From NIOZ-UU35 sp964344175 (lineage in GTDB: Bacteria; Chloroflexota; Anaerolineae; Anaerolineales; UBA11858), in contig CAYFMI010000018.1 of NCBI GenBank assembly GCA_964344175.1, positions 1 to 57,668 on the forward strand: a stretch of 57,668 nt of DNA, written 5' to 3'. The notes under the pieces are model-generated. The model saw only the letters and a program-made list of their open reading frames with translations. It searched no databases and had not been told where the DNA came from. Below, in pieces: positions 40,701-47,281 of this stretch (its first letter is position 1; every line of letters starts with the position of its first letter). The position numbers were made by a program, and so were the translations under genes.

Positions 40701-41199
40701 CCTGATAGCAGCGGTCGCAGGGAAGGTAGTTGGGCGGATCGTTCAGGCAATGATCCATATCAATCATGTATGGCCCCGGAGTAGACTGTGGAATAGGCGT
40801 ATAAATAGCTTTGCGAGCCGCCATTCCGGAGTCGTATTCGTTTGGCAGGACCACCGGGCAGGCTTCGGTGCAGTCGCCGCAGCGCGTGCATTCGTTCGTT
40901 ACAAAGCGCCCCTGCTGGCGGATATTCACAGTGAAATTGCCTGGAACGCCATCAATTGCATCTACCTCGGCCAGAGAGAGAATCTCGATGTTGGGGTGCA
41001 GATCCACCTCCGACATTTTGGGCGCCTCGATGCAGATCGAGCAGTCCAGTGTGGGGAAGTTTTTATCCAGCACCGCCATGATCCCCCCAATGGTGGCCTG
41101 TTTTTCTACCAGCACTACCCGTGCCCCGGCTTCTGCCAGATCAAGCGCCGCCTGGATCCCGGCAATTCCGCCGCCAATGACGAGGACTGAGTCAGTCAT
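37714..41199 (-). CDS. HdrA-HdrA-MvhD fusion (QmoA+QmoB-like flavin/Fe-S protein)
   Basis: This 1161-residue protein has two HdrA units in tandem. Unit 1 (1-440) starts directly with an FAD motif (VIGGGIAGIQAAL, 7-19), then LDCSICIEAPKMSEV, ferredoxin cysteines CTRCGDCTEACP (104-115) and CDRCYQACPP, and CSRFCC (264-269). Unit 2 (447-1010) has the complete HdrA N-terminal domain (VGVFVCHCGSNIAGVV), a second FAD motif (VIGGGIAGMTAA, 590-601), CSRYCC (773-778) and two ferredoxin clusters (954-965, 988-998). Residues about 1028-1105 are an MvhD-like domain (VFTCNWCSYAGADLAG). This order matches QmoA followed by QmoB joined in one chain. It is the likely electron-splitting core of the cluster. The ribosome binding site is AGGAG. 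Confidence 0.92.
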   Translation of the reverse strand: MTDSVLVIGGGIAGIQAALDLAEAGARVVLVEKQATIGGIMAVLDKNFPTLDCSICIEAPKMSEVDLHPNIEILSLAEVDAIDGVPGNFTVNIRQQGRFVTNECTRCGDCTEACPVVLPNEYDSGMAARKAIYTPIPQSTPGPYMIDMDHCLNDPPNYLPCDRCYQACPPKAIDYLMPPESIVTRKVGAVIVAVGYDMLDPRMMKEYGYGGHPDILTAMEFERLVNSAGPTGGEIIRPSDGEHPHKLLFVLCVGSRDQRHYRYCSRFCCMYSIKHAYQAIDHGVEDVTVLYMDIRAYGKGFDGFHQRTGDMGAKFVRGRPSRITGHNGSIQVTFEDVEQAARVQDEYDMVVLANAVIPQEGLDDLARRLGIELDEDGFLKSEETLGGLVMTTRPGIYAAGCSSGPKDIPDSVAEGSGAAALALGHLTARYFPEPLHIPPIEDVETPRVGVFVCHCGSNIAGVVDVVQAVEFAKTLPDVVHADHQMFSCAGNTQAEIEEAIREHKINRVVIAACSPKTHETIFKGVMTRAGLNPYLLVMSNIRNMDSWVHKHDKGAATIKANDMISMAVEHARLLTPLEAAHLPLTQRALVIGGGIAGMTAATTLARQGFETHLVERTGTLGGLLNRLDYLAPADLLAHNLIEAKSKELIQTGVHIHINTEVETISGVVGNFQATLTDGANLDIGAVVMATGAEAYTPTEFEIPSRKLQDTSLEIQIANPQSTDGDSPAMITNLELDHHFAYEIPIEAERITFIACVGSRQACTEQGRSRKMGCSRYCCTSMIAQALKLRRMGKKVRVAAKDIRTYSRQAEELYEEAMRAGVQFFRYDQDQPPQDVIEFDEDQVRFYDHLLGANIAIPTDLVVLVVGLTPTQDNLAEQLKLSRSEDGFYMELHPKLGPAETASQGIYLAGASQGAKDVRESMAQALAAAGKAGALLSRGEIEKEPITAQLIPELCKGCMRCIKACPYSAIEQIGEPGEIGAVKIIDAACMGCGTCAADCNFDAIVMPYFTKEQIIAQVDAALEENPEEKVLVFTCNWCSYAGADLAGIEKRQYPPSSRVIRTMCSARFEEDFVARAFEKDAGAVLITGCRLTETGSDCHYNYANKFTEARFNRWVKKFQRKGINPERLQLRWISAAEGKEFAEKLHEMDEVIKRYQITVISE

Positions 41200-41273
41200 A
41201 ATTGTCTCCTGGGTTGTTGGTCTTATCGGTCGGGTTAGTCGAATGAGTCAGACCAACCGACCTGTTAGGCTAT

Positions 41274-41813
41274 TTAGACCAATCCGACTTTATCTTTCGC
41301 GAATTCAAAACCAGTTTCGAACGCTTTTAAGTTGAGTTCTACAAATCTCTCTTTTACCGATGTTCTTATCGCTTCTTCCATTGCCTGGCGCGAGATGATG
41401 CCCGCAGCCGCCGCGAAGAAGCCCAGCATAATCATATTGGTGACAATGCGATAGCCGAGTTCCTCGGCGAGTTGTGTGGCTGGAATTCCGAGAGGTTCGT
41501 CGTTCTCTAGGGGAGTCACCAGCCCTGAGTCGATCAAAATGATTGCCCCGTTTTTGGCATCGGGCCTGAACTTGGTATAAGCCTCCTGCGAGAGCGCTAT
41601 CAAAATGTCGGGATGCTGCACGAAGGGATAATCAATTGCCTCGTCTGAAGCGACAATATTGGCACTAGAGGCCCCGCCGCGCGCCTCAGGGCCGTAGGCT
41701 TGCGTCATCACCGCCTCTTTGCCGTCGTAGATTGCAAACGCTTTCCCAACAATTTGCCCGGCCAGCCCCACTCCCTGACCACCAAAGCCGCTGATACGAA
41801 TTTCTGTTCGCAT
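41274..41813 (-). CDS. korC: 2-oxoacid:ferredoxin oxidoreductase, gamma subunit (KorC type)
   Basis: This 179-residue protein has the gamma-subunit opening RISGFGGQGVGLAGQIVGKA, the block TQAYGPEARGGASSANIV and the late NMIMLGFFAAAAGIIS. It completes a four-subunit enzyme encoded in the order korD-korA-korB-korC, which oxidises a 2-oxoacid (most often 2-oxoglutarate for this arrangement) to the acyl-CoA and reduces ferredoxin. It lies 15 bases after korB and 74 bases before the QmoAB-like gene on the same strand. Confidence 0.9.
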   Translation of the reverse strand: MRTEIRISGFGGQGVGLAGQIVGKAFAIYDGKEAVMTQAYGPEARGGASSANIVASDEAIDYPFVQHPDILIALSQEAYTKFRPDAKNGAIILIDSGLVTPLENDEPLGIPATQLAEELGYRIVTNMIMLGFFAAAAGIISRQAMEEAIRTSVKERFVELNLKAFETGFEFAKDKVGLV

Positions 41814-41828
41814 GATGCCCTCCGCTAC

Positions 41829-42653
41829 CTACATCCTCACCGGCTCGAATACCGGCCTCTTGCGTTCTACAAACTCCCCAATATAAATTGGTTTATCTTC
41901 TCGCAGATCAATGCTGAGCGTGTCCAGATCTACACTGCCATTTTCCACCAGTTTGCAGCGCTCGCGGTAAAGTTCCATTTCTTCCAGGCCGTCGGGGATA
42001 TTGTTTGATTTTCCGAATCCAATCGGACAGGGAGAAAGCACCTCAATGAAGTTGAAGCCTGGCCGTTTGAAGGCGTCCAGAATATCCAATTTCAGTTGGC
42101 GCACATGCAGCGTTGTCCAACGCGAAACATAGTTGGCCCCCGATGCTCCCACCAGGCTGGGCAGGTTGAAGGGCTGCTCCGGATTGCCATAGGGAGCCGT
42201 GGTGCCGCGCGCGGTGTAGGGTGTGGTCGGCCCGACCTGCCCGCCGGTCATGCCGTAGTTGAAGTTGTTGACACAGACGACTTTAATATCCACATTGCGG
42301 CGGGCTGCATGAATGAGATGATTGCCGCCAATGGCTGCTAAATCGCCATCGCCGCTGAAGACCGTCACCATCAGGTCGGGGTTGGCAAGCTTTATGCCAG
42401 TTGCAAAGGGAATCGCCCGCCCATGAGTGCTGTGATACGAGTCCAATTCCATGTATCCCGCTACGCGTCCGGTGCAGCCGATGCCGGATACGACGACATG
42501 CTTTTCAACCGGAATTCCTGATTCTAAAATCGCCGCTGCATAGCAGCGCATGGCGATGCCAATGCCGCAGCCCGGACACCAGATATGCGGCATGCGATCG
42601 GCACGGATGATGACGTCGAGAGGGTGAGAGTCTACGGTAATTGTTTGAGGCAC
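41829..42653 (-). CDS. korB: 2-oxoacid:ferredoxin oxidoreductase, beta subunit (KorB type)
   Basis: This 274-residue thiamine-diphosphate subunit has WCPGCGIGIAMR at about residue 25. The TPP motif FSGDGDLAAIGGNHLIHAARRN and VNNFNYGMTGGQVGPTTP follow, and further on LSPCPIGFGKSN. The short length and the FNYGMTGGQ segment are typical of KorB in four-subunit enzymes. It is separated from korA by a broken four-helix-bundle gene of about 360 bases. The start at 42653 is preceded by GGAGG eight or nine bases upstream. Confidence 0.9.
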   Translation of the reverse strand: MPQTITVDSHPLDVIIRADRMPHIWCPGCGIGIAMRCYAAAILESGIPVEKHVVVSGIGCTGRVAGYMELDSYHSTHGRAIPFATGIKLANPDLMVTVFSGDGDLAAIGGNHLIHAARRNVDIKVVCVNNFNYGMTGGQVGPTTPYTARGTTAPYGNPEQPFNLPSLVGASGANYVSRWTTLHVRQLKLDILDAFKRPGFNFIEVLSPCPIGFGKSNNIPDGLEEMELYRERCKLVENGSVDLDTLSIDLREDKPIYIGEFVERKRPVFEPVRM

Positions 42654-42688
42654 GAGAAACCTCCGGGGTAATTGCTAATGGTTGATTG

Positions 42689-43052
42689 TTAATTGTTGAG
42701 TTTTTTCTTGGCGGTGGTGATGCTGACGTTGATGATGCGGGCTATTTGGATGCACTCGTCGAGGATACCGTTGGTATCACTGGCAGAATGTAAATTGCTC
42801 TTGGCAATTAAGCGCAACCATATTTGAGACTCATTTAAGTTCTTTTGAACATATTTTGAGTTTATGGATGAAATCTCTGGTACTCTCAGCACCTCGGGCT
42901 TCGGCATAGTGTGCCGCTGGTGCAGTCCCGCTGCGAAGCAATTGATTGGCGATATGTCTGCCCGCGGAAGTATCTGGCAGTTGATCGCAAATTCTCATGA
43001 TAATCACCGCCAGATTTATCAATCTCTCTTGAATGTCATCGCCTTTCGCCAT
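42689..43052 (-). pseudogene. Frameshifted four-helix-bundle protein (23S rRNA intervening-sequence type)
   Basis: The first frame (from 43052) reads MAKGDDIQERLINLAVIIMR, LLRSGTAPAAHYAEARGAES and RDFIHKLKICSKELK, then stops at 42831. The next frame continues with LNESQIWLRLIAKSNLHSAS to KTAKKKLNN-like TTAKKKLNN. Joined, they form a normal member of about 120 residues of the four-helix-bundle family found in rRNA intervening sequences and scattered in genomes. One extra T in the plus-strand TTT at 42834-42836 explains the break. AT-rich TTAATTGTTAATGG-like sequence flanks both sides. It interrupts the kor operon, so it looks like a recent passenger now decaying. Confidence 0.8.
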
Positions 43053-43065
43053 TAATCATTACCCA

Positions 43066-44217
43066 TTAACAATTAATAATTTTATTAAAGATCGGCTCCG
43101 GCGGGATCATCGCGCCACCGGCATGGTGTATGCCCAGCACGGGCTGATTGCTAAAGCGTTCTACCTCGCGGCGTATTTGGCCTAAATTCATCTCAGCAAC
43201 GATGAAGGTCTTGGCTTGCCCGGCGAGATCTCGAATCAGGTTTTCGGGGAAGGGCCATACCGAAATCAGCCGCAACAATCCGACTTTGATGCCTTGTTGC
43301 CGCGCTTCAGCAACAGCTCGCCGTGCCGATCGGGCGGTGCAGCCATACGAGATCACTACAATCTCGGCGTCATCCAGGAAGAGTTCTTCGGTACGGATGA
43401 TCTCGTCCGCGTTGCGGCGGATCTTCTCGCCCAGGCGGGTGACCAATTCATGGTGGGTGTCAGCGTTCATATCAGGATAGCCGCGTTCATCATGAGTCAG
43501 GCCGGTGAAGTGGACGCGATAGCCGTCTCCGGCGTGGGCCATTGGCGGGACAAGATCGTTCTCATCGGGTAAGAATGCCTTGAAGTGGCCGTTTCCACCA
43601 GGGGGGTGGTGAGGGCGCTTGCGCTCCCACAGCTGAATCTCCTCCTCGGGGGGAATGACCACGCGCTCCATCATATGGCCGATGACTTCATCGCCCAGTA
43701 GAATAACTGGCGTGCGGAAGCGGTCGGCCACATTGAAGGCCAGTATTGTCAAATCGAAAATTTCTTGCGGTGAAGCCGGGGCGTAGGCCACCATCTCGTA
43801 ATCGCCGTGCGATCCCCACTGAGCCTGCATAACATCCGATTGGCCGGCCATGGTGGGCAACCCCGTGGAGGGGGAGCCGCGCTGAATATCTACGACTACG
43901 CACGGGGTTTCCAGCATCACCGCCAGGCCGATATTCTCCATCATTAGGCTCAGCCCCGGCCCCGATGTGGCTGTCATCGCCCGCGCCCCCGCAGCCGACG
44001 CTCCAACAATGGCGGCCATGCTGGCTAGCTCATCCTCCATTTGAATAAAAACACCGCCTACTTCGGGTAGACGGCGAGAGAGCCGCTCGGCGACTTCGGT
44101 GGAGGGAGTGATGGGATACCCGGCGAAAAAATTGCACCCGGCTGCCAAAGCGCCTTCGGCGCAGGCATAGTCGCCATGCATGAAGTGTTTTCCGGTTAGG
44201 ACTGTTTGGTTTGTCAT
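43066..44217 (-). CDS. korA: 2-oxoacid:ferredoxin oxidoreductase, alpha subunit (KorA type)
   Basis: This 383-residue protein has GYPITPSTEVAERLSRRL (about residues 31-48), QMEDELASMAAIVGASAAGA, TATSGPGLSLMMENIGLAVM, VDIQRGSPSTGLPTMAGQSD and the C-terminal VISYGCTARSARRAV. It carries the 2-oxoacid-binding alpha role in the four-subunit enzyme. The open frame runs upstream to 44394, but that part is a shadow of korD; ATG 44217 overlaps the korD stop by ATGA and gives MTNQTVLTGKHFMHGDYACA. The broken four-helix gene lies directly after it. Confidence 0.92.
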   Translation of the reverse strand: MTNQTVLTGKHFMHGDYACAEGALAAGCNFFAGYPITPSTEVAERLSRRLPEVGGVFIQMEDELASMAAIVGASAAGARAMTATSGPGLSLMMENIGLAVMLETPCVVVDIQRGSPSTGLPTMAGQSDVMQAQWGSHGDYEMVAYAPASPQEIFDLTILAFNVADRFRTPVILLGDEVIGHMMERVVIPPEEEIQLWERKRPHHPPGGNGHFKAFLPDENDLVPPMAHAGDGYRVHFTGLTHDERGYPDMNADTHHELVTRLGEKIRRNADEIIRTEELFLDDAEIVVISYGCTARSARRAVAEARQQGIKVGLLRLISVWPFPENLIRDLAGQAKTFIVAEMNLGQIRREVERFSNQPVLGIHHAGGAMIPPEPIFNKIINC

Positions 44218-44483
44218 TGTGCGACCTCGAGCGTGTAAATGGCAAATTCTGGGCAGACCATTGTACAAAACTCGCAATTTACGCAATCGTTTTCTTTTCC
44301 GGCGACAACGTCGGGGAAGTGATAGCCTTTGGCATTGATTTCTGAAGATGGCTGCAGCACTTGCTTGGGGCAGAAGTGAATGCATAGATTGCATCCCTTG
44401 CAGCGTTCAGGGATGAGATAGATGTGTCCTTGGGCTATTTGTATGTCGGCTAGATCAATGGGGGTACGAGCAAAGACTCTCAT
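44214..44483 (-). CDS. korD: 2-oxoacid:ferredoxin oxidoreductase, delta subunit (two [4Fe-4S] ferredoxin)
   Basis: This 89-residue ferredoxin subunit has RCKGCNLCIHFCPKQVL and DCVNCEFCTMVCPEFAI, two [4Fe-4S] motifs that accept electrons from the TPP centre. It is the first gene of the kor-hdr-etf cluster. A GTG at 44495 is in frame, but ATG 44483 has GGAG six bases upstream and is preferred. It is followed without gap by korA. Confidence 0.92.
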   Translation of the reverse strand: MRVFARTPIDLADIQIAQGHIYLIPERCKGCNLCIHFCPKQVLQPSSEINAKGYHFPDVVAGKENDCVNCEFCTMVCPEFAIYTLEVAQ

Positions 44484-44532
44484 CGGTTGCTCCACGAATA
44501 TCGAAAGAATTAATGTGTAATATTTTATTAAT

Positions 44533-44547
44533 CGTATTTATTATACG
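44533..44547. promoter_or_regulatory. Palindrome over a TATAAT-like -10 in front of korD
   Basis: CGTAT-TTATT-ATACG is a perfect 15-base palindrome. On the minus strand the same bases give CGTATAATAAATACG, containing TATAAT about 50 bases before korD. No clear -35 is seen. The surrounding 304 bases (44484-44787) between korD and the divergent VWA gene hold no other gene. Confidence 0.45.
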
Positions 44548-44787
44548 TGTTATACAATGAAATTCGTTTTCGACGTGATGAAGCTCACGGGTGATGGGTG
44601 ATAAAAGTCATGCGAGACTGTATTGGCAAAGGGGCATGGCGCTTCAACAGAATTAACTCTAAAAAGCTCTGGGTTCGCGATGAGAGAATCTCTGCCCTGG
44701 CGACTCAAGAGCCTGCGTGTTCTTATGCTAGAATTGAATTGCCGTTATAGAATAAAAAATTACTAGTTGTGGGAAGGTAGGCTTCAA

Positions 44788-46500
44788 ATGAAACTTCTAA
44801 GATGGTCGCTTTTTCTTTTTGTTTTGGTTGCTTTCCTTGGGGGTGTGGGGATAGCGCAAGCTCAAGATATCCCCGAAGAACCCGATGATGTGATCCAGGT
44901 TGTGCTGGTGCTGGATGTTTCGAGCAGCATGGAGGAACCGATCTTGTCCGATGATCTGCCGGAGGAATTTCTGAGTTTGGTGGATGAGTTGAATGCTGCG
45001 CGCGAAAACCCTGAATTGGATCTAATAATTCAGCAGATTGATGCCGTTCTTGATGATCCTGAAGTTGCGACGGCGCGCGAGGCATACGATGAGTCGGTTG
45101 CCCTATTGGATGATTGGTTTGCGGAACAGGAGTATGCACTTAATCAGGCTGCCCTTCTCGATCAGGTGGGGCAGGCATTGGCCGATTTGGGCTGCGACCC
45201 CATGTTTGCACAGCCCATTGTGACGGCAATGACCATTGATGAAATCGATTATTGGATTACGCAATCGTGCAGCGCGGTTTCGATCAGCTTTGAAGCGCAT
45301 CAGGCGCTTCGGGATCAGGTGCCCTATGTTGGCGAAGTTGAATATACGGCTTTGCAGGAAAGTAGTGATACGGCCTATCAAATTTATTTTGATGCGCTTG
45401 AAGCGCGTCAGTATAACCAATTAATCGACCAGCGCGATCAGAAGCGGATGGATTTAAATATTGATGGTTTGGCTGCCGATCTGGATGCCAAGATTCTTGA
45501 GTTGGGCATTCCCCGGAAGTTAGATCTTGCCAAGTTGGCCGCGAAAACCCTCGTGGATCTGTCGCGGCTCGACAGCGCAGCCGGACGGCGTAATTCTGTT
45601 TTGGCCCTGGTGCGTTTTTCAACCGATCATGTCCTTCTTCAGGAGTTGACGCCTGACCATGATATTGTTGAGCAGAAGATTGAAGCGTTAGATTCTCTTG
45701 AGATGACAAACATCTATGGCGGAATGGATGAGGCATTAACCGAATTAGAGCGGCATGCTAACCCGGAAGACCCTATCGTGGTTCTCTTGCTAAGTGATGG
45801 GCATATTACTGTTGGCCCTGGCCCAGAAACGGTTCTGGAGGAAATTCCTCCCAGAGCAAACGATCTTGATGCCGTCATCTGCACGGTTGGTTTTGGGGCT
45901 ACCGAAGCACATGTGGATTATGTATTGCTTCATGGTTTGGCCGACGCTACGGAGGGTGAATATCTCTTTGCAGAAACTGGCGAAGAATTGGTTAATTTCT
46001 TTATTGCTTGCCGACAAGGCGTGGTTGGCAATGTTACCCAACTGACCGGATATGTCAGTGCAGGCGCTCCGGCACAATTGGAGCCGGTTACAGTTCCGGA
46101 AAATGTGTGCGAAATCAGTATGGCATTGAATTCGGTATCGGGTGAGCCAATCTTAGATATTTTGGACGCCGAAGGCCAGCGGATCGACGATGGGTATCCA
46201 GATTTTGCGTATCAGACCGGGGATAATCTTAAACTCTATACTATTCTCAATCCTGCCCCCGGTCAGTGGCAAGTTTCGGTTCACAGCGAAAAAGCGGACG
46301 AGGAATTCTTTAGCATCGTTATCACCACAGATGATTGCCAACCTTCAGATGCGCCGGCGATGTCGCCAACGCCGTACCTGACCAGCACACCGATGCCTGC
46401 GCCGGGCGTTGTTGAGCAAGTTTCGCCTGTCTTCCCATTGATCGTGTTGGTAATCGTTGTGATGGGCATCTTCATCCTGATCACTTTGCGGAAATCATAA
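44788..46500 (+). CDS. Secreted/anchored von Willebrand factor A protein with large helical insertion
   Basis: This 570-residue protein has a signal peptide (MKLLRWSLFLFVLVAFLGGV, cleavage near AQAQD) and a VWA domain whose MIDAS motif DVSSSM is at about residues 49-54. A C-terminal membrane helix follows (FPLIVLVIVVMGIFILITL) with a short basic tail. Between the MIDAS strand and the next VWA helix (RKLDLAKLAAKTLVDLSRLD) lies an acidic, mostly helical insertion of about 190 residues with two cysteines (LGCDPMF, TQSCSAV), far more than in ordinary VWA proteins. The domain resumes through LLLSDGHITVGPGP. The start is at 44788 behind GGAAGGTAGG. Function is unknown; adhesion or a metal-dependent protein interaction at the cell surface is likely. 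Confidence 0.82.
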   Translation: MKLLRWSLFLFVLVAFLGGVGIAQAQDIPEEPDDVIQVVLVLDVSSSMEEPILSDDLPEEFLSLVDELNAARENPELDLIIQQIDAVLDDPEVATAREAYDESVALLDDWFAEQEYALNQAALLDQVGQALADLGCDPMFAQPIVTAMTIDEIDYWITQSCSAVSISFEAHQALRDQVPYVGEVEYTALQESSDTAYQIYFDALEARQYNQLIDQRDQKRMDLNIDGLAADLDAKILELGIPRKLDLAKLAAKTLVDLSRLDSAAGRRNSVLALVRFSTDHVLLQELTPDHDIVEQKIEALDSLEMTNIYGGMDEALTELERHANPEDPIVVLLLSDGHITVGPGPETVLEEIPPRANDLDAVICTVGFGATEAHVDYVLLHGLADATEGEYLFAETGEELVNFFIACRQGVVGNVTQLTGYVSAGAPAQLEPVTVPENVCEISMALNSVSGEPILDILDAEGQRIDDGYPDFAYQTGDNLKLYTILNPAPGQWQVSVHSEKADEEFFSIVITTDDCQPSDAPAMSPTPYLTSTPMPAPGVVEQVSPVFPLIVLVIVVMGIFILITLRKS

Positions 46501-46549
46501 AAGCCTTGGGGTATACTTATTCATCTTAAACTTTAAGGAGATATTGGTT

Positions 46550-46744
46550 ATGACATCAACAGACCCCCGCTGTATTCAATGTGACCGCACAGATGCGGAA
46601 GTTCCCCTCATTGCTTTGCGCTCTCAGGGAGCAGAAGCCTGGATTTGCCCCCAGCATTTGCCGATCTTGATCCACAAACCCCAAAATCTGGTGGGTAAGA
46701 TGCCGGGAGCTGAAAACCTGAGCGCTGAGGGCCACGATCACTAA
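46550..46744 (+). CDS. Small zinc-type protein (64 residues)
   Basis: The sequence starts MTSTDPRCIQCDRTDAEVPL and continues to AWICPQHLPILIHK. CxxC and CxxH make a plausible zinc site. AAGGAG lies ten bases before the ATG, and the mgsA gene begins seven bases after the stop, so the pair is likely an operon. No named family was recognised. Confidence 0.75.
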   Translation: MTSTDPRCIQCDRTDAEVPLIALRSQGAEAWICPQHLPILIHKPQNLVGKMPGAENLSAEGHDH

Positions 46745-46751
46745 ATTGCCA

Positions 46752-47201
46752 ATGCGATTCTCAGCGATTTCGATGCCGCCAAAGAAGCATGTTGCTCTGG
46801 TTGCACACGACAATATGAAAGATGATCTCGTAGAGTGGGCGCGCTTCAATCGCGGCTCACTCTCGCGGCATCACCTTTATGCTACGGGAACGACCGGCAG
46901 CTTGATTGAAGACGAGTTGGATTTACCGGTTAACAAACTGCTCAGCGGCCCGATTGGCGGCGATCAGCAGATTGGCGCTAGAATTGCCGAAGGTGTGATT
47001 GATGTTTTGATATTCTTTTGGGATGCGCTTGAAGCCCAACCGCACGACCCGGATGTCAAGGCATTACTACGGATTGCCCAGGTGTGGAATATCCCCGTAG
47101 CGACCAACCGGGCTTCGGCAGATTTTATCGTTTCATCTGCGCTGATGAATGAAACCTATGAGCGCAAGGTTCCGGATTATAAGAGTGCTTTTCAGCGATA
47201 A
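46752..47201 (+). CDS. mgsA: Methylglyoxal synthase
   Basis: This protein of about 149 residues matches MgsA throughout: KHVALVAHDNMKDDLVEWA, LYATGTTGSLIEDE, the active-site loop SGPIGGDQQIGARIAEG with the catalytic Asp, VLIFFWDALEAQPHDPDVKALL and VWNIPVATNRASADFI. It converts dihydroxyacetone phosphate to methylglyoxal and phosphate, a bypass of lower glycolysis that relieves sugar-phosphate stress. The start is uncertain: ATG 46752 (used) or ATG 46773, which would remove seven residues; neither has a strong ribosome binding site. A terminator follows. Confidence 0.95.
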   Translation: MRFSAISMPPKKHVALVAHDNMKDDLVEWARFNRGSLSRHHLYATGTTGSLIEDELDLPVNKLLSGPIGGDQQIGARIAEGVIDVLIFFWDALEAQPHDPDVKALLRIAQVWNIPVATNRASADFIVSSALMNETYERKVPDYKSAFQR

Positions 47202-47225
47202 TGAATTGTATTTGCTACGTTGCAC

Positions 47226-47263
47226 CAAAAAGCCACAAGGGTATTGTCTTTTGTGGCTTTTTG
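47226..47263. terminator. Bidirectional terminator between mgsA and the DUF885 gene
   Basis: CAAAAAGCCACAA (47226-47238) pairs with TTGTGGCTTTTTG (47251-47263). It serves convergent genes on both strands. Confidence 0.9.
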
Positions 47264-47281
47264 ATAGGGGTAACTCAATTT

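Noticed and set aside
40465..41190. Plus-strand frame of 241 codons opposite the QmoAB-like gene
   Set aside because: It is antisense to a clear coding region with conserved motifs; no independent signals.
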